Counted from the stretch's first letter, positions 28,714 through 39,067 are shown. The stretch: DNA of 64,000 nt from Bacteroidota bacterium (GCA_016712665.1 JADJQP010000008.1:77684-141683); one strand, 5' to 3'. The notes: a model not told the origin generated them from the sequence alone. Numbers and translations: made by a program.

Positions 28714-29823
28714 TTGAACAAGCAAAAGAAAATATTAATTTGTCCGCTTGACTGGGGCTTAGGGCATGCCACCCGATGTATGCCAATCATCGCCTATCTA
28801 CTTGAAAAAGGGAATGAGGTACTTATAGCAGGGAATCACTCTACAAATGCGTTGCTAGCTGCTGAATTTCCTAAACTTACCTATTTGCATATACAAGGGT
28901 ATGACATCGAGTATGCAAAGACAAAGTGGTTTTTACCTTTTAAAATTGCTTGGCAGATTCCAAAAATATTGAATGCGATTCGTCGCGAGCATGGCTGGTT
29001 ACAAAAGGTAATCGCTGAATATAATATAGATTTGGTGATTTCAGACAATCGATATGGGCTCCATTCAAAAGAAGTTCGATGTGTGTTTATCACGCATCAA
29101 ATTTTCATTCAGATACCGCAATCACCTATTATTGAAAAATATATTCAGCGGATGAATGAATGGTTTTGTCGTAAATTTTCGGCAATATGGGTCCCAGATT
29201 ATGAACAAAATGGAATGGCCGGAAACTTATCAAGTCGGAGCACACCCCTCGATAAGATGATTTATATTGGCAACCTCTCACGTTTTGATAGTAGCAACCA
29301 GCATGAAAAAAAGTTTGAATTATTGGTGGTGCTTTCAGGTCCGGAGCCACAAAGAGGTATTGCCGAAAACATTATTTTCAAGCAATTACTGAATACTCAA
29401 ATTCGAACCCTATTGGTACGGGGAAGGAGGGATGCACCTCCGTTGGCACCTCACCGTGAACATCTGCTTATTCAAAATTTTTTAAATAGAAGGGACCTTG
29501 AAATGGTGATGCAGACTGCCGAAATCGCTTTGTGTAGAAGCGGCTATTCCAGTATCATGGATTTAATTAAATTAAATAAGCATGCCGTTTTGATACCAAC
29601 ACCTGGTCAAACCGAGCAGGAGTATTTGGCGCAGTATCTTGCTGGCAAAGGATGGTTTATCAACAGTCAGCAGAATACACTTTGTTTAGAAAAAGTGCTT
29701 CACCAATTTCGTTCCACTGCATTTCATTCATTTCCAGAATATGATTTTGAACTGTATAAGCGAGTTATTGATGAAGAATTGGCGATACTTGTCTTAAGTA
29801 GTATTCTCTCTAGAAAACGATAA
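28714..29823 (+). CDS. MurG-like family 28 glycosyltransferase
   Basis: The 369-residue protein begins at TTG 28714 (KQKKILICPLDWGLGHATR); no ATG precedes the conserved glycine-rich start. The N-terminal half has the DWGLGHATRC loop, and the C-terminal half has the donor-binding ALCRSGYSSIMDLIKL and LIPTPGQTEQEYLAQYL of GT-B enzymes of the MurG/diacylglycerol glucosyltransferase type. The acceptor is unknown; a lipid or glycan is likely. It is a common Bacteroidota gene with no pathway neighbours here. Confidence 0.8.
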   Translation: MNKQKKILICPLDWGLGHATRCMPIIAYLLEKGNEVLIAGNHSTNALLAAEFPKLTYLHIQGYDIEYAKTKWFLPFKIAWQIPKILNAIRREHGWLQKVIAEYNIDLVISDNRYGLHSKEVRCVFITHQIFIQIPQSPIIEKYIQRMNEWFCRKFSAIWVPDYEQNGMAGNLSSRSTPLDKMIYIGNLSRFDSSNQHEKKFELLVVLSGPEPQRGIAENIIFKQLLNTQIRTLLVRGRRDAPPLAPHREHLLIQNFLNRRDLEMVMQTAEIALCRSGYSSIMDLIKLNKHAVLIPTPGQTEQEYLAQYLAGKGWFINSQQNTLCLEKVLHQFRSTAFHSFPEYDFELYKRVIDEELAILVLSSILSRKR

Positions 29824-29894
29824 TCCAAAGGTCAATATCAATAATTGTAAAACATATTGTAACTTGCATTGCTTTTTTTTCAAAAGCAGGTGTC

Positions 29895-31215
29895 ATGAAA
29901 AATATCTTCATTTTTGTTTGTTTAATTGCGGTCGGCCTGGTTACTAAGGCGCAAACATATCCGTATTGCAAAGCCGGACTTTTTTCAGAACAAACATACT
30001 ATAGCGACATCAGTATTACGCATGATTTGAATGTCGTTTACGGTTCAAATCTTACGTTTCAGGGGAATCCGATCGATCTTGCATTGGATCTTCATTATCC
30101 TAATTTAATAATTGATCCACTTCCTTTACGCCCTACTATAATTTTATTGCATGGGGGCGGTTTCACAAGCGGCAGTAAAAGTGATATGACCAATTATTGC
30201 GTGAAGCTTGCTCGTGCCGGTTATGTGGCTGTATCTGTGGATTATCGATTGGGATGGGATGCCATTGGAGGTGGCGGTTCTTGCAACGGAAATATTCCTC
30301 AGTTAAAATATGCCATCTATCGAGCTATACAGGACGTCAATGCGTCGATCCGATTTCTTATAGAAAAGGCAAGTGATTATAGAATTGATACTAGTAGTAT
30401 TTTTTTAGTTGGACAAAGTGAGGGTGGGATGACTGCCATCCATTGCGCCTATATGAATCAGGTGGAGGCAGATACCTTGTTAGCCGGTGCCTCTGCCGAT
30501 TTAGGAAAAATAGATAGTGCTACCAATACCTATTTTCATACCTATCACCTTAAGGGAATTGTGAATTGGTGTGGAACTGCGCTGGATACTAATATGATAG
30601 CGATTGATCAGCCAACCCTTACTGTCCATACATGGTTTATTTGATTCTATAATGCCGGTTGAGTTTGGTAGGTATTTTAATTGCCAGAATATTAATAATC
30701 TTTACCCAATCTTATACGGTCCTAAATCGGTATATAAACGAATGAAGAATATAGGCATTTGTTCTGAAGCCAATTTTGATGCGAATGGTGCCCATTGCTT
30801 TTTTCCGTCTCTTGAAGAAACGGTTTATATACCTGCTAAATTTACTTGTTTTATCAAAAATCTACTTTGTGGCAATTGCATTACGGAGTCTAAGGTGAGT
30901 TACAATCAGAAATCCTGTGTGGAAGCAGCTCCGGTTGGTGCAAAAGACATATCAGAGCCATATGAATGGCAGCTATTTCCAAACCCTGCAGAGAAGGACA
31001 TTCAGTTACATGTTTCATTTCGTACCACACAGTGCATTTCCATTGAATTGTTGGACATTACCGGAAAAAAACTGGCCACATTATTTTCGGGCACAGTAGG
31101 GCCGGGTGCTTTTAGCGAGCAGATGACCTTTCCTGAGGGTATTTGTAAAGGTTTTTATTTGGTAAGAATAAACAGCGAAAATTACCACATCAACAAAAAG
31201 ATTTTTATCCAATAA
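29895..31215 (+). pseudogene. Secreted alpha/beta-hydrolase (esterase) with T9SS tail, one frameshift
   Basis: The first frame has a signal peptide (ending VTKAQ), an oxyanion loop IILLHGGGFTSGS and the nucleophile elbow VGQSEGG (Ser of GxSxG), as in carboxylesterase/feruloyl-esterase-like hydrolases. After IAIDQP the frame breaks at the CCC run 30616-30618, and the next frame continues LLSIHGLFDSIMPVEFG, which carries a likely acid residue, and later ANGAHCFFPSLEET with the catalytic His. It ends in a type IX sorting domain (WQLFPNPAEKDIQL to NKKIFIQ). The span is one base over a multiple of three; repaired length is about 439 residues. Confidence 0.75.
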
Positions 31216-31690
31216 ATTTCTTGACCTGAAGAATATCCTTACATTCTTTTAGCAATTCTTGCATCGATTTTTTATAGATCGGGTGTATAAAGCTCGGTGC
31301 CAATTCGTTTAAAGGAACGAGTACGAACTTTCGTTCTTGCAATAACGGATGTGGTATGATAAGGCCATCCTCGTTTACGATGTCCTGATTGTAAAATAAA
31401 ATATCAATATCAATAATTCTTGAATCCCATTTGACCGTTCGCCTGCGGCCCATCCTTTTTTCAATGGACAAGCATTCGGTTAAGAGGTTTTGTGGGCTCA
31501 AAGAAGTATACAAAAATAATACTTGATTCAGGTAAGGCGTTTGCCCGGTATTCCCCCATGAAGCGGTTTCGTAAATGGCTGATTTGCGGGCTATTTTTCC
31601 AATACGGTTTTCAATTTCATGAATGCATGTAATTAGGTAGTTTTCTCTGTCACCCATATTACCACCTATAATAAGATATATGCCATTCAT
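31205..31690 (-). CDS. folK: HPPK, folate pathway pyrophosphokinase
   Basis: FolK transfers pyrophosphate from ATP to 6-hydroxymethyl-dihydropterin, the step before dihydropteroate synthase. The 161-residue product has YLIIGGNMGDRENYL at the N-terminus, YETASWGNTGQTPYLNQV, and the signature WDSRIIDIDILFYNQ with the two metal-binding Asp, then IPHPLLQERKFVLVPLNE. It is divergent from sppA, and its 3' end overlaps the esterase gene by 11 bases. Confidence 0.95.
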   Translation of the reverse strand: MNGIYLIIGGNMGDRENYLITCIHEIENRIGKIARKSAIYETASWGNTGQTPYLNQVLFLYTSLSPQNLLTECLSIEKRMGRRRTVKWDSRIIDIDILFYNQDIVNEDGLIIPHPLLQERKFVLVPLNELAPSFIHPIYKKSMQELLKECKDILQVKKFIG

Positions 31691-31750
31691 ACATTTGTGG
31701 GTGTTTTATTAAAATCTAAAGCTATTTTTGCGACAAATATCAACAAAAAC

Positions 31751-33498
31751 ATGAAACAATTTTTTAAAATATTATTTGCTTGCCTTTGCGCGCTGATTCT
31801 GTTCTTTCTGGTGATCTTTTTTTCGTTTATGGGAGTGATAGCAGGTGCTTCAGGTGGCGAAAAGACAGATGTGCAAAAAAACTCGGTTTTGGTCCTTGAT
31901 ATGAATGAACCGATTGGTGAACAAACAATCAAGAATACACTCGGTGAATTGACCGGCGAAGCAACCAGTAGTTTGGGTTTGAACGATATTTTAGCTTCTA
32001 TCAAGGAAGCCAAAACGGATGATAAAATCAAGGGGATTTACGTGAAATTAGGAATGAGTCAAAATGGTTGGGCCACCTTGCAAGAAGTAAAAAATGCATT
32101 GCTTGATTTTAAAACATCTAAGAAATTTGTTATAGCGTATGGAGAAATTTGTGACCAAAAATCTTACTATGTGGCGGCTGCAGGCGATCAGATTTATATC
32201 AATCCGGTTGGCGGCATTGAGTTTAATGGACTCAGCATCACGGGTACTTTTTTCAAAGGTACGATCGATAAATTAGACATTAAGACTGAAGCCTTTCATT
32301 GCGGAAAATATAAGGGGCCTATGAGCCTTACAAACTGGAAAAGTTTTCGGAACCCAATCGATATCAACTAAGTGTAATATTAAACGATTTTTATAGTGAG
32401 TTCTTGAAAACCGTTTCGTTGAAAACCGGTATTGATACCGCTACTTTGGCAAAAATGGCCAATGAAGGAGTTGTCAAATTTCCGCAAGATGCGTTGAAGA
32501 ATAAATTTATTGACGCTACCATTTTTGGAGATTCTGTAGAAAGTATACTTCGTGAAAAACTGGCCATTAAGGCAAAAGACAAAATCAACATGATTTCTGC
32601 CGATGACTACGCCGGCAGTATTGTTTCTAAAAGCAAGGCAAAGGACAAAATAGCTATTTTGTATGCGAATGGAACCATAAATGATGGAGAAGGGGATGAG
32701 GATATCCATTCAAAGACCTTTATAAAAGAAATCCGGAAAATTGCAAAAGATGATGATATTAAAGGAGTGGTTTTACGTATTAATTCGCCAGGTGGTAGCG
32801 CCTTAGCGAGCGAAATTATTTATCATGAATTGCTGCAATTAAAGAAGAATAAACCGGTAATAGTGAGCATGGGCAATTATGCCGCCAGTGGAGGATATTA
32901 TATTGCATGTGCTGCAGACAGTATTTTTGCGGATGAAAATACATTAACTGGGTCGATTGGTGTTGTAGGAGTGATGATGAATTTTGGAGATATGATGAAA
33001 AATAAATTAGGCGTTACTACGGATGTTGTAAAGACCAGCACCTATGCCGACTTTCCAGCATTGACGCGACCAATGACTGATTTGGAGCGAAATTGGATAC
33101 AAGGTTATTTAGATACCATCTATACCACTTTTAAATCGCGAGTAGCACTTGCCCGAAATATTAGTATGGAAGAGGTAGAGGAATTGGCACAAGGGCATGT
33201 TTACAGTGGTACATTGGCTAAAAAAATCAAGTTGATTGATGGATTTGGAAATGTAAATCGTGCGATGGCAAGTGTTGCTACCACACTCAAATTGAAGGAG
33301 TATGAAATTGAAGAATTTCCCAAACCAATCGATAAGTTTGAGGAAGTATTGAATTCCCTTTCCGGAAAGAAAAAAGAAGATGCAATAATGAGAAAAGTAT
33401 TGGGAGAGGAGTATGTAGTGTATAAGGAAATACAAAAATTACGTAGCCGACAAAATCATATACAAGCTATTTTGCCCTGGCAATTGGAAATAAAATAA
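31751..33498 (+). pseudogene. sppA: Signal peptide peptidase SppA (67K type), one frameshift
   Basis: SppA is a membrane-anchored serine protease that degrades cleaved signal peptides. The start is ATG 31751 (MKQFFKILFACLCALILFF), a single anchor helix. The first half has the lysine-containing domain (VIAYGEICDQKSYYVAAAGD). The frame breaks at the AAAA run 32339-32342 after LTNW, and the next frame continues KFSEPNRYQLSVILNDFYSE. The second half has VLRINSPGGSALASEI and the catalytic Ser region SMGNYAASGGYYIA. One lost A explains the break; repaired length is about 582 residues. Confidence 0.85.
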
Positions 33499-33503
33499 GG
33501 CAT

Positions 33504-33533
33504 TTTGATTTAGCCTTTTTCCATTTATCTTTG
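33504..33533 (+). promoter_or_regulatory. Promoter of the UbiA-maf pair
   Basis: TTTG at 33504-33507, 18 bases, TATCTTTG at 33526-33533. The -7 element ends only four bases before the ATG at 33538, so the transcript may be leaderless or nearly so. Confidence 0.5.
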
Positions 33534-33537
33534 GGCG

Positions 33538-34449
33538 ATGATGAATACAAGCAAAGCAATTATTACCCTCATACGGTTGCCCAATTTGGTTTTCATCTTT
33601 CTAACGCAGTTGCTGGCGTATTATTTCATTATTCAACCTGCTGTAGTAGATACAGGAAAGGCGCCCACATTGCCTCCTTTTTATGTACTGCTATTAAGTT
33701 TCAGTACGGTTTTGATTGCAACCGCCGGTTACATGATTAATGATTATTTTGATATTGGCATTGATGCCATTAATAAACCGGGAAGGGTAACTATTGAAAA
33801 GATATTTAAACGCCGTACCATCATATTTTGGCATGTGCTTTTAAATATAATTGGATTGGCGCTGGCCTCTTATATAGCCTTTCAATTCCTGTTGTTGCGA
33901 TTTGCCCTGATTCAATTGCTTTGCATCTTACTATTGGTATTTTATTCCACTACTTTTAAGCGAAAATTAATTATTGGCAATTTTGTCATTTCGATATTAA
34001 GCGCCCTTACCTTAGTGACTATGGCCTTTTATGAGCCAAATTTCGAATTGTTTAATGTTCATTTTCAACATAGCAAATTGCTATGGATGTACGTATGTTT
34101 TTCTTTTTTAATCACTTTTATTAGAGAAATTATTAAGGATATTGAGGATGTAAAAGGCGACACGGTGCAAAACTGTCAAACCATTCCTTTAGTATGGGGC
34201 ATTTTGACTGCAAAAAAGATCACATACTTTTTTATCTTACTGTTGGCTGTATTGTTATTGGTGATGAATATTCATTTTTTTTCGTTTAATAAAACCTTGG
34301 TTTTTTTTCTGAGTGTAAGTGTTTTGCCATTTATTATTTTTATTTCCGGAAAAATTGTCCGAGCTACCAATTCTATTGAATTTCACCAAATCAGCACCTA
34401 TATAAAAGTGGTGACCCTATTTGGTATTTTATCTATGATATTAATATAA
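33538..34449 (+). CDS. UbiA-family prenyltransferase
   Basis: The 303-residue membrane protein has about eight membrane segments. It has both Asp-rich prenyl-diphosphate motifs: NDYFDIGIDAINKPGR (residues about 65-80) and DIEDVKGD (about 200). The first resembles the geranylgeranylglycerol-phosphate geranylgeranyltransferase-like branch seen in Bacteroidota, rather than UbiA or MenA; the acceptor cannot be told. Maf follows after four bases and is probably co-transcribed. Confidence 0.82.
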   Translation: MMNTSKAIITLIRLPNLVFIFLTQLLAYYFIIQPAVVDTGKAPTLPPFYVLLLSFSTVLIATAGYMINDYFDIGIDAINKPGRVTIEKIFKRRTIIFWHVLLNIIGLALASYIAFQFLLLRFALIQLLCILLLVFYSTTFKRKLIIGNFVISILSALTLVTMAFYEPNFELFNVHFQHSKLLWMYVCFSFLITFIREIIKDIEDVKGDTVQNCQTIPLVWGILTAKKITYFFILLLAVLLLVMNIHFFSFNKTLVFFLSVSVLPFIIFISGKIVRATNSIEFHQISTYIKVVTLFGILSMILI

Positions 34450-34453
34450 AAAA

Positions 34454-35005
34454 ATGAAGGAACCTTTAATTTTAGCTTCGCAATCGCCCCGCCGAAAACA
34501 ATTACTGGAACTGGCAGAAATACATTTTGAAGTAATTGTTAAGGAAACCGAAGAAAGCTTTCCACCGGGTTTACCTATAGAAGAGGTGCCCATGTATATT
34601 GCCAGACAAAAGGCATCCATCATTCAGCAGGAGTATCCATCCCGAAAAATTCTAGCTGCCGATACCATAGTAGTGCTTGACCATGAAATAATCGGAAAGC
34701 CAAAAGACAGGAAAGATGCCATTCAAATTCTCGAAAAATTGTCAGGTAAAACGCACCGGGTAATAACCGGAGTTGTATTACTGGAAGGCAATCAGGAACG
34801 TTCTTTTTCGGATAGTACAGCCGTATGCTTTAAAGAACTCACCCAAACACAAATTGAGTATTATGTAGATACGTTTAAGCCTTTTGACAAGGCTGGGGCC
34901 TATGCTATACAGGAATGGATAGGAGCCATTGCTATTGAAAGTATTCATGGCTGCTTCTATAACGTTATGGGATTGCCAATTAGTAAAGTAATACCAATTC
35001 TATAA
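34454..35005 (+). CDS. maf: Maf-like nucleotide pyrophosphatase
   Basis: Maf/YhdE proteins hydrolyse dTTP, UTP or modified nucleotides to monophosphates. The 183-residue product has ILASQSPRRKQLLELA, ILAADTIVVLDHEIIGKPKD, the KTHRVITGV segment and the acidic DKAGAYAIQEWIGA C-terminal block. The spacing of the Ser-Arg-Arg and Asp-Thr motifs fits the dTTP/UTP type. It lies four bases downstream of the UbiA-family gene. Confidence 0.92.
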   Translation: MKEPLILASQSPRRKQLLELAEIHFEVIVKETEESFPPGLPIEEVPMYIARQKASIIQQEYPSRKILAADTIVVLDHEIIGKPKDRKDAIQILEKLSGKTHRVITGVVLLEGNQERSFSDSTAVCFKELTQTQIEYYVDTFKPFDKAGAYAIQEWIGAIAIESIHGCFYNVMGLPISKVIPIL

Positions 35006-35083
35006 CAAAAAATACGAACAAATAAATACTTTCCTATATACTAGTTGTAACTTTGCATTCCATTATTTTGCTTAGAATACAAT

Positions 35084-36139
35084 ATGGCTATAACAAATTT
35101 TGACACCAATTCAATAGGTCTCGCTGCGAATAATATCTTTGGACTTCCTAGTACCGAAGAGAATGCAAATCTTATTTTACTTCCCATTCCCTGGGAGGTA
35201 ACGGTATCGTACAGAAATGGGACTGCCAAAGGACCCGAAAAAATTTTAGAGGCTTCATATCAAATTGATCTGTTTGATATTGATTCGCCTAATTTTTGGC
35301 AAGAAGGATATTTTATGCCTGAACTTGACAAAACCATCGTAAAAAAGAATGATTATTTACGGCATTGTGCCGAACTGATTATTTCCAATCTGAGTGATGG
35401 GGGAGAGACTTGCGACAATGGGCAGTTGCAAAAGAAATTAGATGAAATCAATAGTAGTTGCCGCGAGTTGAATGAATGGATATTTAACAAAGCCAATGAG
35501 TATTATGCAAAGGGGAAAACCGTAGCATTGATTGGTGGCGATCATAGCACACCACTTGGTTTGATGAAGGCTGTTGGAAAGCAGTTTGGAGCCTTTGGAA
35601 TATTACAAATTGATGCTCATGCCGACTTGCGTGAGGCGTATGAAGGCTTTACCTATTCCCACGCATCTATCATGTATAATGTGCTCAAGGAGGTTCCTGA
35701 AATGACAAAACTGGTGCAACTGGGAGTGCGCGATTTTTGTGATGAAGAATATCTTTTGATACAAAAAGAAAATACTCGAATCAAAACATATTTTGATTCT
35801 CATATTAAAAGCAGACAATATGATGGTGAAACCTGGAAAAGTATATGCGACGATATCATCGAGCAATTGCCCGATCAGGTATATATTAGTTTCGATATAG
35901 ATGGCCTGGATCCGAAATTGTGTAAAAATACCGGAACGCCCGTACAAGGAGGCTTTGAAGCGGAACAAATGCAATATTTGTTTAATCGCATGGTGGAGAA
36001 AGGCAAACGAATTTTGGCCTTTGATTTAAATGAAGTGAGTTGTGGCGAAGATTCGCTGGATGCCACCGATGCCAGTGTGGGTGCCCGAATTTTATATCGA
36101 ATGTGCAATTTGCTGATGAAATCAAAAGCCAATGCTTAG
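35084..36139 (+). CDS. Arginase/agmatinase family ureohydrolase
   Basis: The 351-residue protein has all metal ligands of the family: GGDHST (residue about 148), LQIDAHADLREAYEG and ISFDIDGLDP. It carries an N-terminal extension (VSYRNGTAKGPEKILEA) with an inserted region relative to agmatinase. It should bind two Mn ions and hydrolyse a guanidino compound; agmatine, arginine, formimidoylglutamate and other substrates cannot be told apart here. TAACTTTG at 35048-35055 is a good -7 element. Its last 8 bases overlap the next gene. Confidence 0.86.
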   Translation: MAITNFDTNSIGLAANNIFGLPSTEENANLILLPIPWEVTVSYRNGTAKGPEKILEASYQIDLFDIDSPNFWQEGYFMPELDKTIVKKNDYLRHCAELIISNLSDGGETCDNGQLQKKLDEINSSCRELNEWIFNKANEYYAKGKTVALIGGDHSTPLGLMKAVGKQFGAFGILQIDAHADLREAYEGFTYSHASIMYNVLKEVPEMTKLVQLGVRDFCDEEYLLIQKENTRIKTYFDSHIKSRQYDGETWKSICDDIIEQLPDQVYISFDIDGLDPKLCKNTGTPVQGGFEAEQMQYLFNRMVEKGKRILAFDLNEVSCGEDSLDATDASVGARILYRMCNLLMKSKANA

Positions 36140-36734
36140 GCATTTTTATTTTAGATTGCTACCTCCTCAGCTTGGAAAGCGTTATGCCCAATGCAGATCT
36201 ATTCATATTATGGCGGGCATTTTAATGTTTATTTACGCCTTGTTTTTTGTTGAAAATTTTTCACAAAACTGGATGCAGTTTTTGGCAATGGCCCCTCCGG
36301 CTATCGTAATCATTGTGTTGGCTATTTTTAAGAAGAATCTCATTGTAGATTCGCAAAACAATCGAGTGTTTCGAATATTGGAAGCCGGAATTCTGTTTAT
36401 GGCTGCCATCGGTTTTTTACAAAAAAATCAAATGCCTCCTAGTATTCTATATGGTTTGTTTGCCGTTTTTCTTTTATTGATATTGTATATTGAAAATCGG
36501 ATGTTTAGCTCTCAATACATTGATGTGACCGAAAGTGGCGTTTCGGTGGCCCTACCTACTCATGATAAAAAAATGGAATGGGATCGAATTCGAAATATAG
36601 TTGTAAAGGGAAATTATTTTACATTGGAAGAAAAGGAGGGCGTCATTCGACAATATCCTATAGTCAATAGTTTAACTGAGGATGAGTTTGTACAATTTAA
36701 TTACTTTTGTGATACCTATTTACGACGTTCCTAA
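36132..36734 (+). CDS. Hypothetical membrane protein
   Basis: The 200-residue protein has four hydrophobic segments (HIMAGILMFIYALFFV, MAPPAIVIIVLAIF, AGILFMAAIGFL, ILYGLFAVFLLLILYI). A soluble C-terminal part of about 70 residues follows (YIDVTESGVSVALPTHDKKM, WDRIRNIVVKGNYFTL) that resembles the PH-like beta domain seen in DUF-type membrane proteins. No firm family is recognised. It overlaps the ureohydrolase gene by 8 bases, so the two are likely co-translated. Confidence 0.65.
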   Translation: MLRHFYFRLLPPQLGKRYAQCRSIHIMAGILMFIYALFFVENFSQNWMQFLAMAPPAIVIIVLAIFKKNLIVDSQNNRVFRILEAGILFMAAIGFLQKNQMPPSILYGLFAVFLLLILYIENRMFSSQYIDVTESGVSVALPTHDKKMEWDRIRNIVVKGNYFTLEEKEGVIRQYPIVNSLTEDEFVQFNYFCDTYLRRS

Positions 36735-36760
36735 TTCGGTACTTAAATTGAACATCCCTT

Positions 36761-38059
36761 ATGCCACTAACCCAATCACCTTTTTTATTGTACTCTGATG
36801 GTCAGGGAAATATTTTTGAAGATACCACTCTTTATGCCTTGGGGCGCACCGGTTGGGATGCGGTACCTGTAGATGTAGACAACTGGATTGAACTACCCGA
36901 TGGGGGCAATTTGTATGAACTGCCGGGGCGTAGGGGTATTGGCTTAGATGTAGAAACCAATGAACTCAGACTTTGCGACAAGGGGATTGCTGTTGCGGCC
37001 TTTATTCCTCCGGCATATACCGGGTTTTATATGGCTGCTTTTGAAACCCATGCAGAGGCGCCAACCCTTCCTTTATTTTGTTATACTGCAGCTGCTTGGT
37101 ACAATAATAAATTTTATGTAACCGGTACCCGTATTGAGCCGGATATCAGACAAGAAAAAAGCGGGTATGATGCTGAAAAGATTCAAGCGGGTGTCGCAAA
37201 GTTTACCAAAGCGTATCCTGATAATCGATTGGTAAAACATTTGGCTGATACCTGTTGCAATACCTATGAATGTCCTGCCGCACGCAATTTTTTTCTAGGA
37301 AGATGGGAATGTCCCATACCTTCTTCACCGGCTTGCAATGCAAATTGTTTAGGCTGTATCTCATTTCAACCCGAGGAAGAGAGTATTGTTTCATCACATG
37401 ACCGATTGGTGTTTAAACCTACGGTTGAAGAAATTGTAGAGTATACCGTTCCTCATTTAGAAACGGCTCCGTATCCCATTATCAGTTGGGGACAAGGTTG
37501 TGAAGGAGAACCTCTGTTGATGTGGGAAACGATTCGTGACAGTATTGTCGAAATACGCAAGCATACCCAGAAGGGCAGCATCAATATCAATACGAATGGC
37601 AGCAACCCGGTGGCGGTGAAAAAGCTGATGGAGGTGGGTCTCAATAGCATACGTGTCAGTTTAAATTCTTTTCGAGATGAGTACTACACGCCCTCTTACA
37701 GACCCAATAATTACCAATTGCAAGATTTAATAGAATCTTTGAAAACGGTTACTGATATGGGTGGATGGGCATCAATCAATTACTTTGTTTTTCCGGGTGT
37801 TACAGATAGTGTGGCTGAGGTTGATGCTTTGTTGAAAGCTATTGAGTATACCAAATTAAATATGATACAGTGGCGTAATTTCAATATTGATCCGGATTGG
37901 TATTTGGGAAATTTAGGGGTAACCGACACCGGCGCTTGTTATGGTATGGCCCAAATGTTGCAAATTGTTCGAGAGGAATTTCCGCAAATAAAATTTGGGT
38001 ATTTTAATCCGCCCATAGAACGAATACGAGGAAATTTTGAGGAGGCGTTTGCCCACTAG
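36761..38059 (+). CDS. Radical SAM protein
   Basis: The 432-residue protein has an N-terminal part of about 185 residues unlike typical radical SAM enzymes. A cluster motif CNANCLGC follows (CxxxCxxC, about residue 191), and then a TIM-barrel-like region with WGQGCEGEPLLMWE (SAM-binding GE), INTNGSNPVAVKKLMEVG and SVRVSLNS-type strands. The partner and reaction are unknown. Similar proteins occur widely in Bacteroidota. It starts 26 bases after the membrane protein gene. Confidence 0.8.
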   Translation: MPLTQSPFLLYSDGQGNIFEDTTLYALGRTGWDAVPVDVDNWIELPDGGNLYELPGRRGIGLDVETNELRLCDKGIAVAAFIPPAYTGFYMAAFETHAEAPTLPLFCYTAAAWYNNKFYVTGTRIEPDIRQEKSGYDAEKIQAGVAKFTKAYPDNRLVKHLADTCCNTYECPAARNFFLGRWECPIPSSPACNANCLGCISFQPEEESIVSSHDRLVFKPTVEEIVEYTVPHLETAPYPIISWGQGCEGEPLLMWETIRDSIVEIRKHTQKGSININTNGSNPVAVKKLMEVGLNSIRVSLNSFRDEYYTPSYRPNNYQLQDLIESLKTVTDMGGWASINYFVFPGVTDSVAEVDALLKAIEYTKLNMIQWRNFNIDPDWYLGNLGVTDTGACYGMAQMLQIVREEFPQIKFGYFNPPIERIRGNFEEAFAH

Positions 38060-38130
38060 GCACAGCGAAATATTTTGTTAAAAGAATAGCTGTATGCGAT
38101 TGCGTTGTATCTTTGGAAAAATTTTATAAC

Positions 38131-38322
38131 ATGCTTGTTCGTTTCATTTTTTACTCCTTTGTATTCTACATAGTGATAAAAATTTTGCGTATGTTCCTCG
38201 ATCCTGTTACGAGCCATCGAAAGGAACCGATGGTAAAAAACAACGCCTCCGGAAATGGACCAGCATCAACTCCCAAAAAGCCGATAGTAGGGGAGTATAT
38301 CGAATACGAAGAAATTAAGTAA
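38131..38322 (+). CDS. DUF4834 small membrane protein
   Basis: This 63-residue protein (from ATG 38131) has one membrane helix (FIFYSFVFYIVIKILRMF) and a disordered tail ending VGEYIEYEEIK, the closing motif of DUF4834. A TTG codon at 38113 in the same frame overlaps a TATCTTTG -7 element at 38108-38115, so the ATG is preferred. The function is unknown. Confidence 0.65.
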   Translation: MLVRFIFYSFVFYIVIKILRMFLDPVTSHRKEPMVKNNASGNGPASTPKKPIVGEYIEYEEIK

Positions 38323-38358
38323 GGTCAAGGTCTTGGGCTGTACACCCGTTAGGGCAGA

Positions 38359-38991
38359 CTATCCTGCAGTTTTATTTTTAAAAATATCTTCTTCTATGGT
38401 CATGCCTTCGCTAAGGTGAATGGTTTGGATACCCACTTTTTGCGCACCTTCAATATGTTGAATGCTATCGTCGATAAAGAGGGTTTCAGCGGCTTGTAAA
38501 TTATTTTCAATAAGGATTTTTTCAAAAATCTCGGGTGAGGGTTTGCGCATTCCCACCCGGTGTGATAGATATATTTTGTCGAAGAAGACCGCCATGGTTG
38601 GATAACCACATGTTTGCTGTAATCGTTTATTGAATTCGGCCTCATGAATTGCGTTGGTATTGCTTAATAAAAACGTGTTGAAGTGTAATTGCAACTGTTG
38701 TAATATTTGCAGTCGTCGCAATGGGAAATCGAGTAGCATGGCATTCCAGGCGCTTACGAAATCGCTTTCATGAATGGTATCGGGACAATGTTTTTGAATT
38801 TCACTGACAAAATCATTTTGGGAAATCACGCCCGTTTCGAGTTTGTCAAACAAATCATTTTGTTTCATTTTCGAATACATTTCTTCAAAGTCGGCAATAC
38901 CCAATTTTTTAAAGGCTAGTACACTTAGGTTATAGTCGATATTGAGAATTACGCCACCAAGGTCAAAAATGATATTTTTTATTCCGTCCAT
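38359..38991 (-). CDS. HAD-family hydrolase
   Basis: The 210-residue protein has HAD motif I (IIFDLGGVILNIDY), motif II (FLLSNTNAIHEAEF), the lysine of motif III (GMRKPSPEIFEKIL) and motif IV (TLFIDDSIQHIEGAQ). The cap lies between motifs I and II, as in subfamily IA variant 3, so it is probably a small phosphatase acting on a sugar phosphate or nucleotide. It is divergent from the tRNA at 39068. Substrate unknown. Confidence 0.88.
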   Translation of the reverse strand: MDGIKNIIFDLGGVILNIDYNLSVLAFKKLGIADFEEMYSKMKQNDLFDKLETGVISQNDFVSEIQKHCPDTIHESDFVSAWNAMLLDFPLRRLQILQQLQLHFNTFLLSNTNAIHEAEFNKRLQQTCGYPTMAVFFDKIYLSHRVGMRKPSPEIFEKILIENNLQAAETLFIDDSIQHIEGAQKVGIQTIHLSEGMTIEEDIFKNKTAG

Positions 38992-39031
38992 TATTTATGT
39001 AAATATTTTTCAAAAAAACAACATTATTTCC

Positions 39032-39039
39032 TACTTTTG
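39032..39039 (+). promoter_or_regulatory. -7 element of the tRNA gene
   Basis: TACTTTTG fits the Bacteroidota -7 consensus and would start transcription about 22 bases before the tRNA. A poor -33 (TTTTTC) lies upstream. Confidence 0.45.
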
Positions 39040-39067
39040 CGCTCCAAAAGAAAATTAATTTCTTTTT

